From: Schleiferiaceae bacterium
GTDB taxonomy: Bacteria; Bacteroidota; Bacteroidia; Flavobacteriales; Schleiferiaceae
Direction of reading: 5' to 3'
Assembly: GCA_018401735.1 (NCBI GenBank)
Contig: JAGYKI010000007.1
Location: 62,001-126,000 of the forward strand
Length of the DNA stretch: 64,000 nucleotides
Shown: piece by piece, positions 37,231 to 45,159 of the stretch
Layout: each line of letters starts with the position of its first letter
Position numbering within the stretch: position 1 is the stretch's first letter
Made by a program: the position numbers and the translations under genes
Notes under the pieces: generated by a model
What the model was told of the DNA's origin: nothing
The model's input: only the letters and a program-made list of their open reading frames with translations
The model's database searches: none

Positions 37231-37407
37231 CTATTTCTCTTCCAGTCCTTTAGACCATTTATATAGATAGGCAATTATGATTACCCACAAAAAAAAGAGA
37301 TACAGGCTGTAAGCCCATAGCGAAGAAAAGAAGCCAAAGAAAAGAGGCGATAAGAGCAGAACCAAGCAAAAAACTAGCAAAGCATTGAGAGCGTAAACCT
37401 TTTCCAT
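37231..37407 (-). CDS. 58-residue two-helix membrane protein
   Basis: ATG at 37407 to TAG at 37231-37233, whose next base begins the kinase ATG. It encodes 58 residues with two hydrophobic helices (about 8-27 and 30-48) and a charged tail WSKGLEEK. The direct abutment to the kinase and the protein-like sequence argue that it is real despite its size. Small two-helix proteins also accompany SLC5 transporters as accessory subunits (compare the DUF4212 protein at 39290), so it may be an accessory subunit of the SLC5-kinase. That is an inference. Confidence 0.7.
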   Translation of the reverse strand: MEKVYALNALLVFCLVLLLSPLFFGFFSSLWAYSLYLFFLWVIIIAYLYKWSKGLEEK

Positions 37408-37454
37408 TCTTCAAATTAACCTTTTTCTATTTAAAACCACACTGACAAAAATCA

Positions 37455-37482
37455 GAAAAAAGGGCTGCCCGCAGACAGCCCT
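37455..37482 (-). terminator. Intrinsic terminator after the symporter gene
   Basis: AGGGCTG (37461-37467) and CAGCCCT (37476-37482) form a stem with an eight-base loop, followed on the minus strand by TTTTTTCTG. It separates the porin-DUF4212-symporter transcript from the kinase-synthetase operon. Confidence 0.8.
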
Positions 37483-37500
37483 AATATTTAATGTAATAAC

Positions 37501-39270
37501 TTAATGCGCTACTGCATCGCCAGCGCCAGATGGAATACGAATTTCCTCTACTAGCTCTTGCACCTCTTCGGGAGTTTCAGGAGTAAATTTCATTACCACA
37601 ATACTTACAAAGAAGTTAACCAACATACCCACCGTTCCGAAACCTTCGGGTGAAATACCAAACCACCACTCTTCTTTTCCTCCGCCTCCAAATAGGTCGA
37701 ATTTGAATTTAAGGATGTAGAAAATGGTAATCAGTAAACCACTTACCATACCCGCAACGGCGCCTTCCTTATTCATCTTTTTGTAAAAGATTCCCAAAAT
37801 TATAGCAGGAAAGAAAGAAGCAGCCGCCAAGCCAAAGGCCAAGGCTACCACGGCAGCGACATAATCGGGAGGATGAATACCAAAATATCCAGCTACGATT
37901 ACTGCTACAAAAGCCGACAAGCGCGCTGCTAGTAATTCGCCACGATCTGAGATATTAGGTCTTAATTGTTTCTTTAATAAATCGTGCGAAATGGAGGTTG
38001 AGATAACCAATAGTAAACCAGCGGCCGTAGATAAAGCCGCAGCTAAACCACCCGCCGCTACTAAGGCAATTACCCATATAGGAAGGTTAGCAATTTCTGG
38101 ATTGGCAAGAACGATGATGTCACGATCTACAAATAATTCGTTTTCGTTAGTCATATCTGGGTTGGTCACAATTTGGTTTCCTTGCACACCAACTGCACCT
38201 GCAAATAAAGGGGCTTTACCCTCTACTGCGCTGCCGGGGCGATATTGCACTAGGCCGTCGTTATTTTTATCAGTCCAAGCTAAAAGATGGGTTTTCTCCC
38301 AATTCCCTACCCAAGAAGGTAAATCGCTATAGGCCTTTCCTTCTACGGTTTGAATCAAATTGGTACGTGCAAATACAGAAATTGCGGGAGCGGTAGTGTA
38401 AAGAATCGCAATAAACGCCAATGCATAACCCGCAGACTTACGCGCATCGCGCACCTTGGGCACAGTAAAGAAACGTACAATTACATGCGGTAAACCGGCA
38501 GTTCCCAGCATTAAGGCAGCGGTGATAAAGAATACATCAATCTTATCTTTCGAGCCATCGGTATAGGCCGCAAAGCCTAATTCCGTATTGAGTTGGTTCA
38601 GCTTATCGAGCAGATAAGTTCCGTCGGCCACTTTAGCCCCCATGCCAATTTGTGGGATAATATTACCCGTCAACATCATAGAGATAAAGAAAGCAGGCAC
38701 CATAAAGGCGAAAATTAAAACTACATATTGGGCTACTTGGGTGTAGGTAATTCCTTTCATCCCACCGAGCACGGCATAAATTAAAACGATAATCATCCCA
38801 ATGATTACGCCCGTGTTTACATCTACTTCAAGGAAACGTGAAAATACCACTCCAACGCCACGCATTTGCCCTGCCACATAAGTAAAGGATACAAATAAGG
38901 CGCAGATAATAGCTACGGTACGAGCTACATTGCTGTAATAGCGGTCGCCAATAAAATCAGGAACGGTAAATTTCCCAAACTTACGTAGATAAGGTGCCAA
39001 GAGAAGTGCCAGTAAAACGTAGCCACCAGTCCAGCCCATCAGGTACACCGAACCATCGTAACCTTGGGTAGAAATCAATCCCGCCATAGAAATAAACGAG
39101 GCAGCACTCATCCAATCGGCCGCTGTGGCTAGGCCATTAGCCAAAGGCGAAACACCACCACCGGCCACGTAAAATTCTTTGGTAGAACCGGCTCTACTCC
39201 AAATGGCAATACCGATATAAAGAGCAAAGGTGATCCCTACAATTATGTAGGTCATAACTTGAATATCCAT
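37501..39270 (-). CDS. Sodium:solute symporter, VC_2705/ActP-like (short-chain acid uptake)
   Basis: 589 residues, about thirteen helices. GGVSPLANGLATAADWMSAA and AGLPHVIVRFFTVP near 260-275 mark the SSS family, and GGLAAALSTAAGLLLVISTS near 400-420 is the conserved Na+-site helix. A periplasmic insertion of about 100 residues (300-400, with DKNNDGLVQYRPGSAV) lies between helices, as in the VC_2705 large-subunit subfamily. It pairs with the DUF4212 small subunit that ends 19 bases upstream. The acs/prpE context suggests acetate or propionate as substrate. It has the intact transporter role, whereas the kinase gene carries the sensing SLC5 domain. Confidence 0.9.
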   Translation of the reverse strand: MDIQVMTYIIVGITFALYIGIAIWSRAGSTKEFYVAGGGVSPLANGLATAADWMSAASFISMAGLISTQGYDGSVYLMGWTGGYVLLALLLAPYLRKFGKFTVPDFIGDRYYSNVARTVAIICALFVSFTYVAGQMRGVGVVFSRFLEVDVNTGVIIGMIIVLIYAVLGGMKGITYTQVAQYVVLIFAFMVPAFFISMMLTGNIIPQIGMGAKVADGTYLLDKLNQLNTELGFAAYTDGSKDKIDVFFITAALMLGTAGLPHVIVRFFTVPKVRDARKSAGYALAFIAILYTTAPAISVFARTNLIQTVEGKAYSDLPSWVGNWEKTHLLAWTDKNNDGLVQYRPGSAVEGKAPLFAGAVGVQGNQIVTNPDMTNENELFVDRDIIVLANPEIANLPIWVIALVAAGGLAAALSTAAGLLLVISTSISHDLLKKQLRPNISDRGELLAARLSAFVAVIVAGYFGIHPPDYVAAVVALAFGLAAASFFPAIILGIFYKKMNKEGAVAGMVSGLLITIFYILKFKFDLFGGGGKEEWWFGISPEGFGTVGMLVNFFVSIVVMKFTPETPEEVQELVEEIRIPSGAGDAVAH

Positions 39271-39289
39271 AATTTTTCTGCTTTAAATA

Positions 39290-39550
39290 TTATTTTTCTG
39301 TGTAACCGAATTTGGCGTCTAACTGATTCATTTTACGCACGTAAACAAATATTATAATCACAAAAGTGATAATGGATCCTTGTTGTGCAAACCAAAAGCC
39401 GAGGGGAAAACCACCCAGTTTGAACTGGTTAAGGAAGTCGACAAAAATGATTCCTGCTCCGTAAGAAACTAAAAACCAAATACTGAGTAAAATGGCTAGA
39501 AGTTTAAGATTGGCGCGCCAGTATTTATGCGCTTTGGTGTGATCTTTCAT
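39290..39550 (-). CDS. DUF4212 sodium/solute symporter small subunit
   Basis: 86 residues, two membrane helices. YWRANLKLLAILLSIWFLVS and GGFPLGFWFAQQGSIITFV are the two DUF4212 blocks. This family is always the small partner of VC_2705-type symporters and here precedes the large subunit by 19 bases. It probably stabilises or is required for the transporter. Confidence 0.93.
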   Translation of the reverse strand: MKDHTKAHKYWRANLKLLAILLSIWFLVSYGAGIIFVDFLNQFKLGGFPLGFWFAQQGSIITFVIIIFVYVRKMNQLDAKFGYTEK

Positions 39551-39610
39551 AAGAGTATTATTAAAATTGATTGAAATTGAATTGAGATAGAGGTAGATGA
39601 GCGATTCTGA

Positions 39611-40927
39611 TTATAGGTAGATCATCGCTTGAAGGGTCACTTCAGGCTTATACTCGATCGCATCGCGATTGGTGAAGTCGGGACGATGACGGTAGTTTAA
39701 GGTTAGTTTTGAATGATGACCTGCTAAGAACATATTCAACCCTAGATCGAAAACCGTGACGGGAACTTGATTGCCCTTACTATCCTTCAAACCTTCAAAA
39801 TCGCTGTAAATGAAGGCTGCATAAGGCTGCCAAACCAATTGCTCACTTTTTTTGGGAAGCATATAGCCCACTTGCGTGTAGATGCTTGTACCCGTTCCGA
39901 GGGTCGGAAAAGAATTCCCCGCCAATGACCCAATAGAGCTACCATCTGCGGGATTCATAATGCCGATTGAACGTACATTATTAGGGCCGAAATCATTAAA
40001 ATAAGCAGCCGTATAAGCGGTAATCGCAGACCCTCCTTTTAGAGGTAAATCTAAAAATGCATCTACCGAAAACAAGTTCATATTATGCAGTACGGTGTCG
40101 CCCAAAGAATTAGTGCTCCACATAGCCTCATTATTATTGATGAAGCCTGCGCCGATATTAAAAACCTTCTTTGTGCCTAGATAAGAACCTACCCGATAAG
40201 GCAGTAAATTACTTTCTGCGTCCCAAAATTCATATTGGAAGTAGCCTTCCAAAACTTTGGACACATTGCCGGGATTATAATTAGCGCGCTCTATAGCAAT
40301 GGCCTTTGCCGTGTTCGTTTCGAAAGGATCATTTACAGCAACTTGATAAGCTAATTTGCCTAATTTACCTTTGGCGTAGATGCCTAATTTTCGTGCAAAC
40401 TGATCTGTTGCCTCAATGGTGGCCCAGTTTAAGATAGGCGCATCCATGGTCATTAAATTTAAGGTAGAAGCATTAGTTAAACGACTAAGCCCATTCCAAT
40501 AATGCAAACCGCCACCAATTTGTAAATACTTGGATAAAACAGTATACTCCACCCAGGCGTCGTGCATATAAATTTGCGGCTTTTTCCCATCGGCCGCATT
40601 AATACCGCCACTAACTGCATTTTGATTATTAATACCAAAGTGGGTTAAGATTAAGAAACGCTTATCAAGCTGGGCGTACATTAAAAAACGTGAACGGCGT
40701 AAACCCACATCCGTGGTTGCCTCTTGGGCTTGCCCCACCCGAGTGCTGCCCTCGTTATTTTGATTGTAACGCAGCCATACTTGGTGCCAAGTGATAAAGC
40801 GGAAATACTTATCACCCTTGTCGTCGAGCTTCACTTTAAGACCACCATCGTATTCGCTATAACCCTGCGAAAAGGCTAAACCACTAGAAAATAGTGAAAT
40901 AAAAATTAGTAGTAGTGTTTTTTTCAT
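39611..40927 (-). CDS. Outer-membrane porin of the phosphate-selective porin O/P-like type
   Basis: 438 residues with a signal peptide (1-20, cleavage near AFSQ) and amphipathic beta strands ending in an aromatic-rich C-terminus (VTLQAMIYL), as in outer-membrane barrels. Features such as YFRFITWHQVWLRYNQN and HDAWVEYTVLSKYLQIGGGL match Bacteroidota porins often found beside ActP-like symporters. It presumably lets short-chain acids through the outer membrane. It is the first gene of a porin-DUF4212-symporter unit (60-base gap). Confidence 0.82.
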   Translation of the reverse strand: MKKTLLLIFISLFSSGLAFSQGYSEYDGGLKVKLDDKGDKYFRFITWHQVWLRYNQNNEGSTRVGQAQEATTDVGLRRSRFLMYAQLDKRFLILTHFGINNQNAVSGGINAADGKKPQIYMHDAWVEYTVLSKYLQIGGGLHYWNGLSRLTNASTLNLMTMDAPILNWATIEATDQFARKLGIYAKGKLGKLAYQVAVNDPFETNTAKAIAIERANYNPGNVSKVLEGYFQYEFWDAESNLLPYRVGSYLGTKKVFNIGAGFINNNEAMWSTNSLGDTVLHNMNLFSVDAFLDLPLKGGSAITAYTAAYFNDFGPNNVRSIGIMNPADGSSIGSLAGNSFPTLGTGTSIYTQVGYMLPKKSEQLVWQPYAAFIYSDFEGLKDSKGNQVPVTVFDLGLNMFLAGHHSKLTLNYRHRPDFTNRDAIEYKPEVTLQAMIYL

Positions 40928-41052
40928 CTGTTTAGATTTGGTTGCATCCGAAAAGAAATCTCTCTTTTCGTTTCTCGAAGGTTCGGATTAAAATGCAAAT
41001 CCAAAAAATGAATATAGTTAACTGCTAAGTTAGATATACTTCTTAGTACTTA

Positions 41053-41469
41053 TCAATCTTTGAAGCGCTCCCAGCGGATAAGCATATACTTATCACCCAA
41101 CTCGGTTAGCACCATTCCTGCCCCTTTTAGATTAAGAGGATCACTGTAATATTTAATCAGCTCTGAGTGAGTTAAAATCTTGTAGGTTGGATGATAGGCA
41201 AGGTTTTCGGGCCGTTTTACCTTATGCTGCTTTACCCAGTTTATTACACTTACGTGAGATACGCCTAAAATGCGTTCAATTTCTCGGTACGACAATCCTT
41301 CTAGGTAAAGTTGCAAAGCTTTAGTTACGTAGTAATCATCGATGCGCTTCCCTTTTCTTTCGACGGTAAAATGATAATTGCACTGCTTGCAACGATAGCG
41401 CTGTCGCTCTTTAACCACCCCACTCTTAACCGATTGATCGCCTCCACAGCTAGGACAAATTCGCTCCAT
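41053..41469 (-). CDS. InsA-like zinc-ribbon/helix-turn-helix protein (IS1/IS1595 N-terminal type), probably not a transposase
   Basis: 138 residues. Residues 1-35 form a zinc ribbon with C5, C8, C27 and C30 (ICPSCGG, YRCKQCNYHF). Residues 50-85 are a helix-turn-helix (YLEGLSYREIERILGVSHVS). This is the DNA-binding part of IS1-like transposases, but the C-terminal 50 residues (ILTHSELIKYYSDPLN, then MVLTELGDKYMLIRW) are not a DDE domain, and no transposase second frame or terminal inverted repeats are seen. It lies upstream of the porin gene on the same strand, so it could regulate the acid-uptake genes. Family and fold are clear; the function is inference. Confidence 0.75.
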   Translation of the reverse strand: MERICPSCGGDQSVKSGVVKERQRYRCKQCNYHFTVERKGKRIDDYYVTKALQLYLEGLSYREIERILGVSHVSVINWVKQHKVKRPENLAYHPTYKILTHSELIKYYSDPLNLKGAGMVLTELGDKYMLIRWERFKD

Positions 41470-41602
41470 GATAATTTAAATATATCTTTTTAGCAAAGAT
41501 ATATCAATTTAGCAAATAAGTGTTGATTTGACAATTATAAAGATACAGACCTACAGACTTACAATTATAACCGCAGATATTCACGAAAAGAAAAGGATGA
41601 AT

Positions 41603-41837
41603 CTAGATGGGGCAGCTTAAGTGGGCTAGGGCAAATGAGTTAGATGCGGAACCTTCAATATATTGGCAAAAGACCTAGCAGTTTCTACTCAAAAGACGTC
41701 TGGGCCTAATTTTGCCCTGAATTCAGCTTAATGCGACAAAGCCCATAAGAAACTAATCTGCTACCGTTTAGCTTCGCTTTTTAGCAAAGCATTTACGTTC
41801 TTTTGGAAATCAAATTGCTTGTGGAACTCACGTTAAG
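41603..41837 (+). repeat. Diverged copy of a dispersed inverted-repeat (MITE-like) element
   Basis: The 480-base gap between the zinc-ribbon gene and the nucleotidase gene holds a stretch related to the element at 57192. Bases 41603-41646 match 57256-57299 at 34 of 44 positions (both contain CTAGAT, CAGCT, GGGCTA and GCAAATGA). At the far end, GGAACTCACGTTAA (41823-41836) is the reverse complement of the family terminal sequence TTAACGTGAGTTCG, except at its edge. No coding potential is seen. The rest of the gap shows nothing I recognise. Confidence 0.55.
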
Positions 41838-41949
41838 TTAAGGTTAGAAAATCTGGTGGCTCAACAATTTAATAATAAGACCTTAAGCCTGAATTGACCC
41901 TAATGCAAGCCCTGCGATAGATTTTTGACGAAAAATAAAATCTATAACA

Positions 41950-44790
41950 ATGAGACAATTTTTACTTAGTTTATTTCTACTCGCAGCTGCGCTAAACTCT
42001 AGCATGCAAGCGCAAAATACTTTTTCCGTAAGAATCGCTACTGGCAACGACGACGCCGAAGAAGCGCTAAGTTCTGGCACGATGTACCTTACTAGTTCGG
42101 ATTTAGAATTGGTTTATGACAGCTTTGTTAGCGATGACCAAATTATCGGTTTGCGTTTTAATGGTATTAGTCTTCCTGCTAACGCCACCGTTGTAAATGC
42201 CTATCTTCAATTTGAGGTAGATGAATTAAAGGCCGTAAACCCTTGTAGCCTTAATATCTTCGTGGAAGACCATATTAACCCTGCCACTTATAGTACCATT
42301 GGCTTTGATATTTCTAGCCGAAATTATATTAATGATTCCGTTGCCTGGAACCCAGCAACTTGGCTTGCTGTAGATGATCAAGGACCAGCGCAACGTAGCG
42401 CTAACATTAAATCCCTTGTTGATTCTATCCTAAATAAATCGGGCTGGGTGAATGGTAACTCAATGGCTTTCATGATTAAAGGAACTGGAACACGCACAGC
42501 GGAAGCCTACGATGGAGAGCCTAATAATGCTCCTCAATTGATAATTGAGTACACATTACCAGGTCAATTTTTATTGCAGGTATTACATGCATCAGATTTA
42601 GAAGGAGGCGTAGATGCCATCGAAGACGCACCTGCTTTTGCTGCAATTATGGATAAATTAGGTAACGAATATCCAAATAGCCTAAGCATTTCTTCTGGTG
42701 ACAATTATATTCCAGGCCCTTTTTTCAATGCTTCCAGTGAAGCTCCTGTTAGAGACTCACTTAGAGTCATTCTTTCTGACTTCTATGGGACCCCACTAAA
42801 CAACTTAAGCACCGCTCGGGGTAGAGTTGATATTTCTATTATGAACGTTATTGGCTTCAATGCCTCTGTTATTGGCAATCATGAGTTTGACATGGGAGAA
42901 GGTGCCCTGGCTGATATTATCTTTGGTAGTGGAAATGCTTCCGCTTTAAGTTGGATGGGAGCGCAATTTCCTTATTTGAGTGCCAATCTAGATTTTAGTA
43001 ACAGCTTCTTAAACGGTAACCGTACATCAAATGTGCTCGAAGCTACAAGCTTTATTGTAGACGTAAATAACCCATCTTCAGCGAACTCTACTCCTAAAAT
43101 TGCTCCTGCAACTATCATTACCCTTAATGGTGAAAAAATCGGAGTGGTTGGTGCAAGCACCCAATTATTATCACAAATAACTTCCGCAGGAAATGTAAGC
43201 GTAGTAGGTTCACCAAGTATGAACGACATGCCGCAATTGGCAGCAGTACTTCAACCTTATATAGACTCCTTAACTACTAGAGGGGTAAACAAAATTATTG
43301 TTGCTACTCACCTCCAGCAATTCAGTTTGGAGCAAGCTTTAGCTGGCTTATTGAATAATGTAGATATCATTTTAGCAGGTGGATCGGACTTTTTACTCGC
43401 CGATAACAACGACGTTCTTCGTCCTGGAGACGCCGCAGCCGGCATATATCCTTTTCAAACCTTAAATGCCCAAAATGATACTGTTTTAATTGTTAGTACC
43501 GATGGTGAATACTCTTATGTAGGTCGACTAGTGGTTGCTTTTGATGCCAATGGCAAATTACTTCCTTCTAGCCTAAGCCAAAGAGTTAGTGGTGCTTACG
43601 CTTCAATTCCATCGGTAGTTAATAGCTTGTACGGCAGTAATGATCCCTATGCCATGGGCACTAAAGCCTATTTCGTTGAACGATTAGTGAACTCGGTTAA
43701 GGATATTGTAGTAGCGAAAGACGGAAATGTATTCGGTAAATCGGCCGTGTTTTTAGAGGGCCGCAGACCATTTATTCGTACCGAAGAAACGAATATGGGA
43801 AACATTACTGCTGACGCTAACTTGTGGCTCGCCCGTCAATATGATCCTAGCGTAGCGGTTTCTTTGAAAAATGGTGGTGGTATTCGTGCCGAAATTGGTT
43901 TTATAGATCAACTAAATAGCCAATTATTACCGCCACAACCAAACCCTGTAGCCAACAAAGACTCTTTAGAAGTGTCTCAACTGGACATTGAAAACACCTT
44001 GCGTTTTAACAATGCTCTAAAAGTTGTGGAGACTACAGCTGGGGGATTAAAAGATTTGCTAGAGCACGGTATTTCTAATTGGAATGGCACTTCTACTAAT
44101 GGGCAAATGCCGCAAGTAGGTGGTCTTAAATTTTCTTTCGACCCAAGTTTAGCCGCTGGTAACCGTATTCAAAGCATGGCCTTAGTTGATAGCAACGGAA
44201 ACCCTATCGATTCCATTGTGGTAAATGGCCTTGTTTTTGGCAATCCAAATCGAAGCTTAAAAATGGTTTCTTTAAACTTCTTAATTGACAATGATGGTGA
44301 TGGATACCCTTTTTCGACCCTAACAAGTAATGGCGTTAATTTAGACTCTAGTACAGTTAACATCAATGGAGGCGCAAGTTTTGCTGCAGTAGGTACCGAG
44401 CAAGACGCTTTGGCCGAATACCTTTTAGCGAAATTCAGCTCTAATCCTTTTGCTGAGGCAGAAGTTGATCCCAGTCTCGATGAACGCATTCAAATTTTAA
44501 GCCTACGCAACGATAGCGTATTTAGAAGCACTATTGGTTTGAATCAATATCAAGCAAATGCAGAGGTCTCTATCTATCCTATCCCTTCTATGGGTAAACT
44601 TACTATTGAGTGTAAACAAGCCAAGCCTACGAAAATTGAAGTACTTTCCTTAAACGGCCAAGTACTGAAGACCTATGAGGCAAATGACCAAAAAATCACC
44701 TTAGATTTAAGCTCTTTAAAGACAGGTCTTTACATAGTGAAAGTTGAAACCAACATTGGCAGCAACCTTACTAAATTCATGTTAAAATAA
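41950..44790 (+). CDS. Secreted bifunctional metallophosphatase/5'-nucleotidase with T9SS sorting domain
   Basis: 946 residues with a signal peptide (1-21, ending MQAQ). About residues 25-200 form a beta-sandwich of DNRLRE-like type (IIGLRFNGISLPANATVVNA, LQFEVDE). Residues 210-540 are a calcineurin-like phosphoesterase: LLQVLHASDLEGG, SGDNYIPG, GNHEFDMGEGAL and the later ATHLQQFS and GGSDFLL (metal ligands). Residues 560-830 are the 5'-nucleotidase C-terminal domain (ETNMGNITADANLW, LKNGGGIRAEIG, NTLRFNNALKVVE). The last 75 residues are a T9SS type A sorting domain (YPIPSMGKLTI, LSLNGQVLKTYEAN, LSSLKTGLYIVKVE). It should release phosphate and nucleosides from nucleotides at the cell surface. 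The N-terminal module is likely for surface or substrate binding. Confidence 0.92.
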   Translation: MRQFLLSLFLLAAALNSSMQAQNTFSVRIATGNDDAEEALSSGTMYLTSSDLELVYDSFVSDDQIIGLRFNGISLPANATVVNAYLQFEVDELKAVNPCSLNIFVEDHINPATYSTIGFDISSRNYINDSVAWNPATWLAVDDQGPAQRSANIKSLVDSILNKSGWVNGNSMAFMIKGTGTRTAEAYDGEPNNAPQLIIEYTLPGQFLLQVLHASDLEGGVDAIEDAPAFAAIMDKLGNEYPNSLSISSGDNYIPGPFFNASSEAPVRDSLRVILSDFYGTPLNNLSTARGRVDISIMNVIGFNASVIGNHEFDMGEGALADIIFGSGNASALSWMGAQFPYLSANLDFSNSFLNGNRTSNVLEATSFIVDVNNPSSANSTPKIAPATIITLNGEKIGVVGASTQLLSQITSAGNVSVVGSPSMNDMPQLAAVLQPYIDSLTTRGVNKIIVATHLQQFSLEQALAGLLNNVDIILAGGSDFLLADNNDVLRPGDAAAGIYPFQTLNAQNDTVLIVSTDGEYSYVGRLVVAFDANGKLLPSSLSQRVSGAYASIPSVVNSLYGSNDPYAMGTKAYFVERLVNSVKDIVVAKDGNVFGKSAVFLEGRRPFIRTEETNMGNITADANLWLARQYDPSVAVSLKNGGGIRAEIGFIDQLNSQLLPPQPNPVANKDSLEVSQLDIENTLRFNNALKVVETTAGGLKDLLEHGISNWNGTSTNGQMPQVGGLKFSFDPSLAAGNRIQSMALVDSNGNPIDSIVVNGLVFGNPNRSLKMVSLNFLIDNDGDGYPFSTLTSNGVNLDSSTVNINGGASFAAVGTEQDALAEYLLAKFSSNPFAEAEVDPSLDERIQILSLRNDSVFRSTIGLNQYQANAEVSIYPIPSMGKLTIECKQAKPTKIEVLSLNGQVLKTYEANDQKITLDLSSLKTGLYIVKVETNIGSNLTKFMLK

Positions 44791-44792
44791 AG

Positions 44793-44857
44793 CTATTTAA
44801 CGTGAGTTCGACTATTTACAAAGGGTCTGAGGCCTGATTTTACGTCGAATTCACGTT
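44793..44857 (+). repeat. Short internally deleted copy of the inverted-repeat element
   Basis: AACGTGAGTTCGAC (44799-44812) and GTCGAATTCACGTT (44844-44857) are inverted copies with one mismatch. The middle, ACTATTTACAAAGGGTCTGA and the following GGCCTGATTTTAC, matches the right end of the 57192 element nearly base for base. The copy thus keeps only the two ends. It lies in the 370-base gap after the nucleotidase; the rest of that gap holds two hairpins listed separately. Confidence 0.7.
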
Positions 44858-45057
44858 ATATAAGTCGTTAATTATGCAACTTAGTTCGATTAAAAATTTT
44901 AGTCATATATTTTCTACTACACTAGAATCTATTCATGCAAAGGCTTTAACAATTAGGCTCGTAAAATCAGCTTGACGCTTGATTTTTAGTATAATTAAAC
45001 AAAAACCTCTGCTACATTTTGCATCGAACTTAAATTAATTAATAACTGCAAAAGCAA

Positions 45058-45092
45058 GAAACCACCTCAAACCAAGTTTGAGGTGGCTTCTT
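45058..45092 (+). terminator. Hairpin, probable terminator
   Basis: GAAACCACCTCAAA and TTTGAGGTGGCTTC form a stem of about 13 pairs with a five-base loop, followed on the plus strand by TTCGTTTT. It could end the nucleotidase transcript, although it is 270 bases after the stop. Confidence 0.55.
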
Positions 45093-45111
45093 CGTTTTAG
45101 AGAAATAAAAA

Positions 45112-45134
45112 AAGCCTCCACTTTGTGGAGGCTT
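45112..45134 (-). terminator. Intrinsic terminator of the acyl-CoA dehydrogenase gene
   Basis: AAGCCTCCAC and GTGGAGGCTT form a perfect ten-base-pair stem with a three-base loop. On the minus strand it is followed by TTTTTTTATTTC. It lies 26 bases past the acyl-CoA dehydrogenase stop. Confidence 0.88.
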
Positions 45135-45159
45135 CTATCGACTAAGTTTTAGGCTTGGC

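Noticed and set aside
41053..41469. Insertion sequence (IS1 family)
   Set aside because: Only the zinc-ribbon/HTH part is present, with no DDE transposase frame, no terminal inverted repeats and no target duplication around it.
45058..45092. Regulatory RNA instead of terminator
   Set aside because: The hairpin has only a simple stem and a T-rich tail, with no further conserved structure seen.
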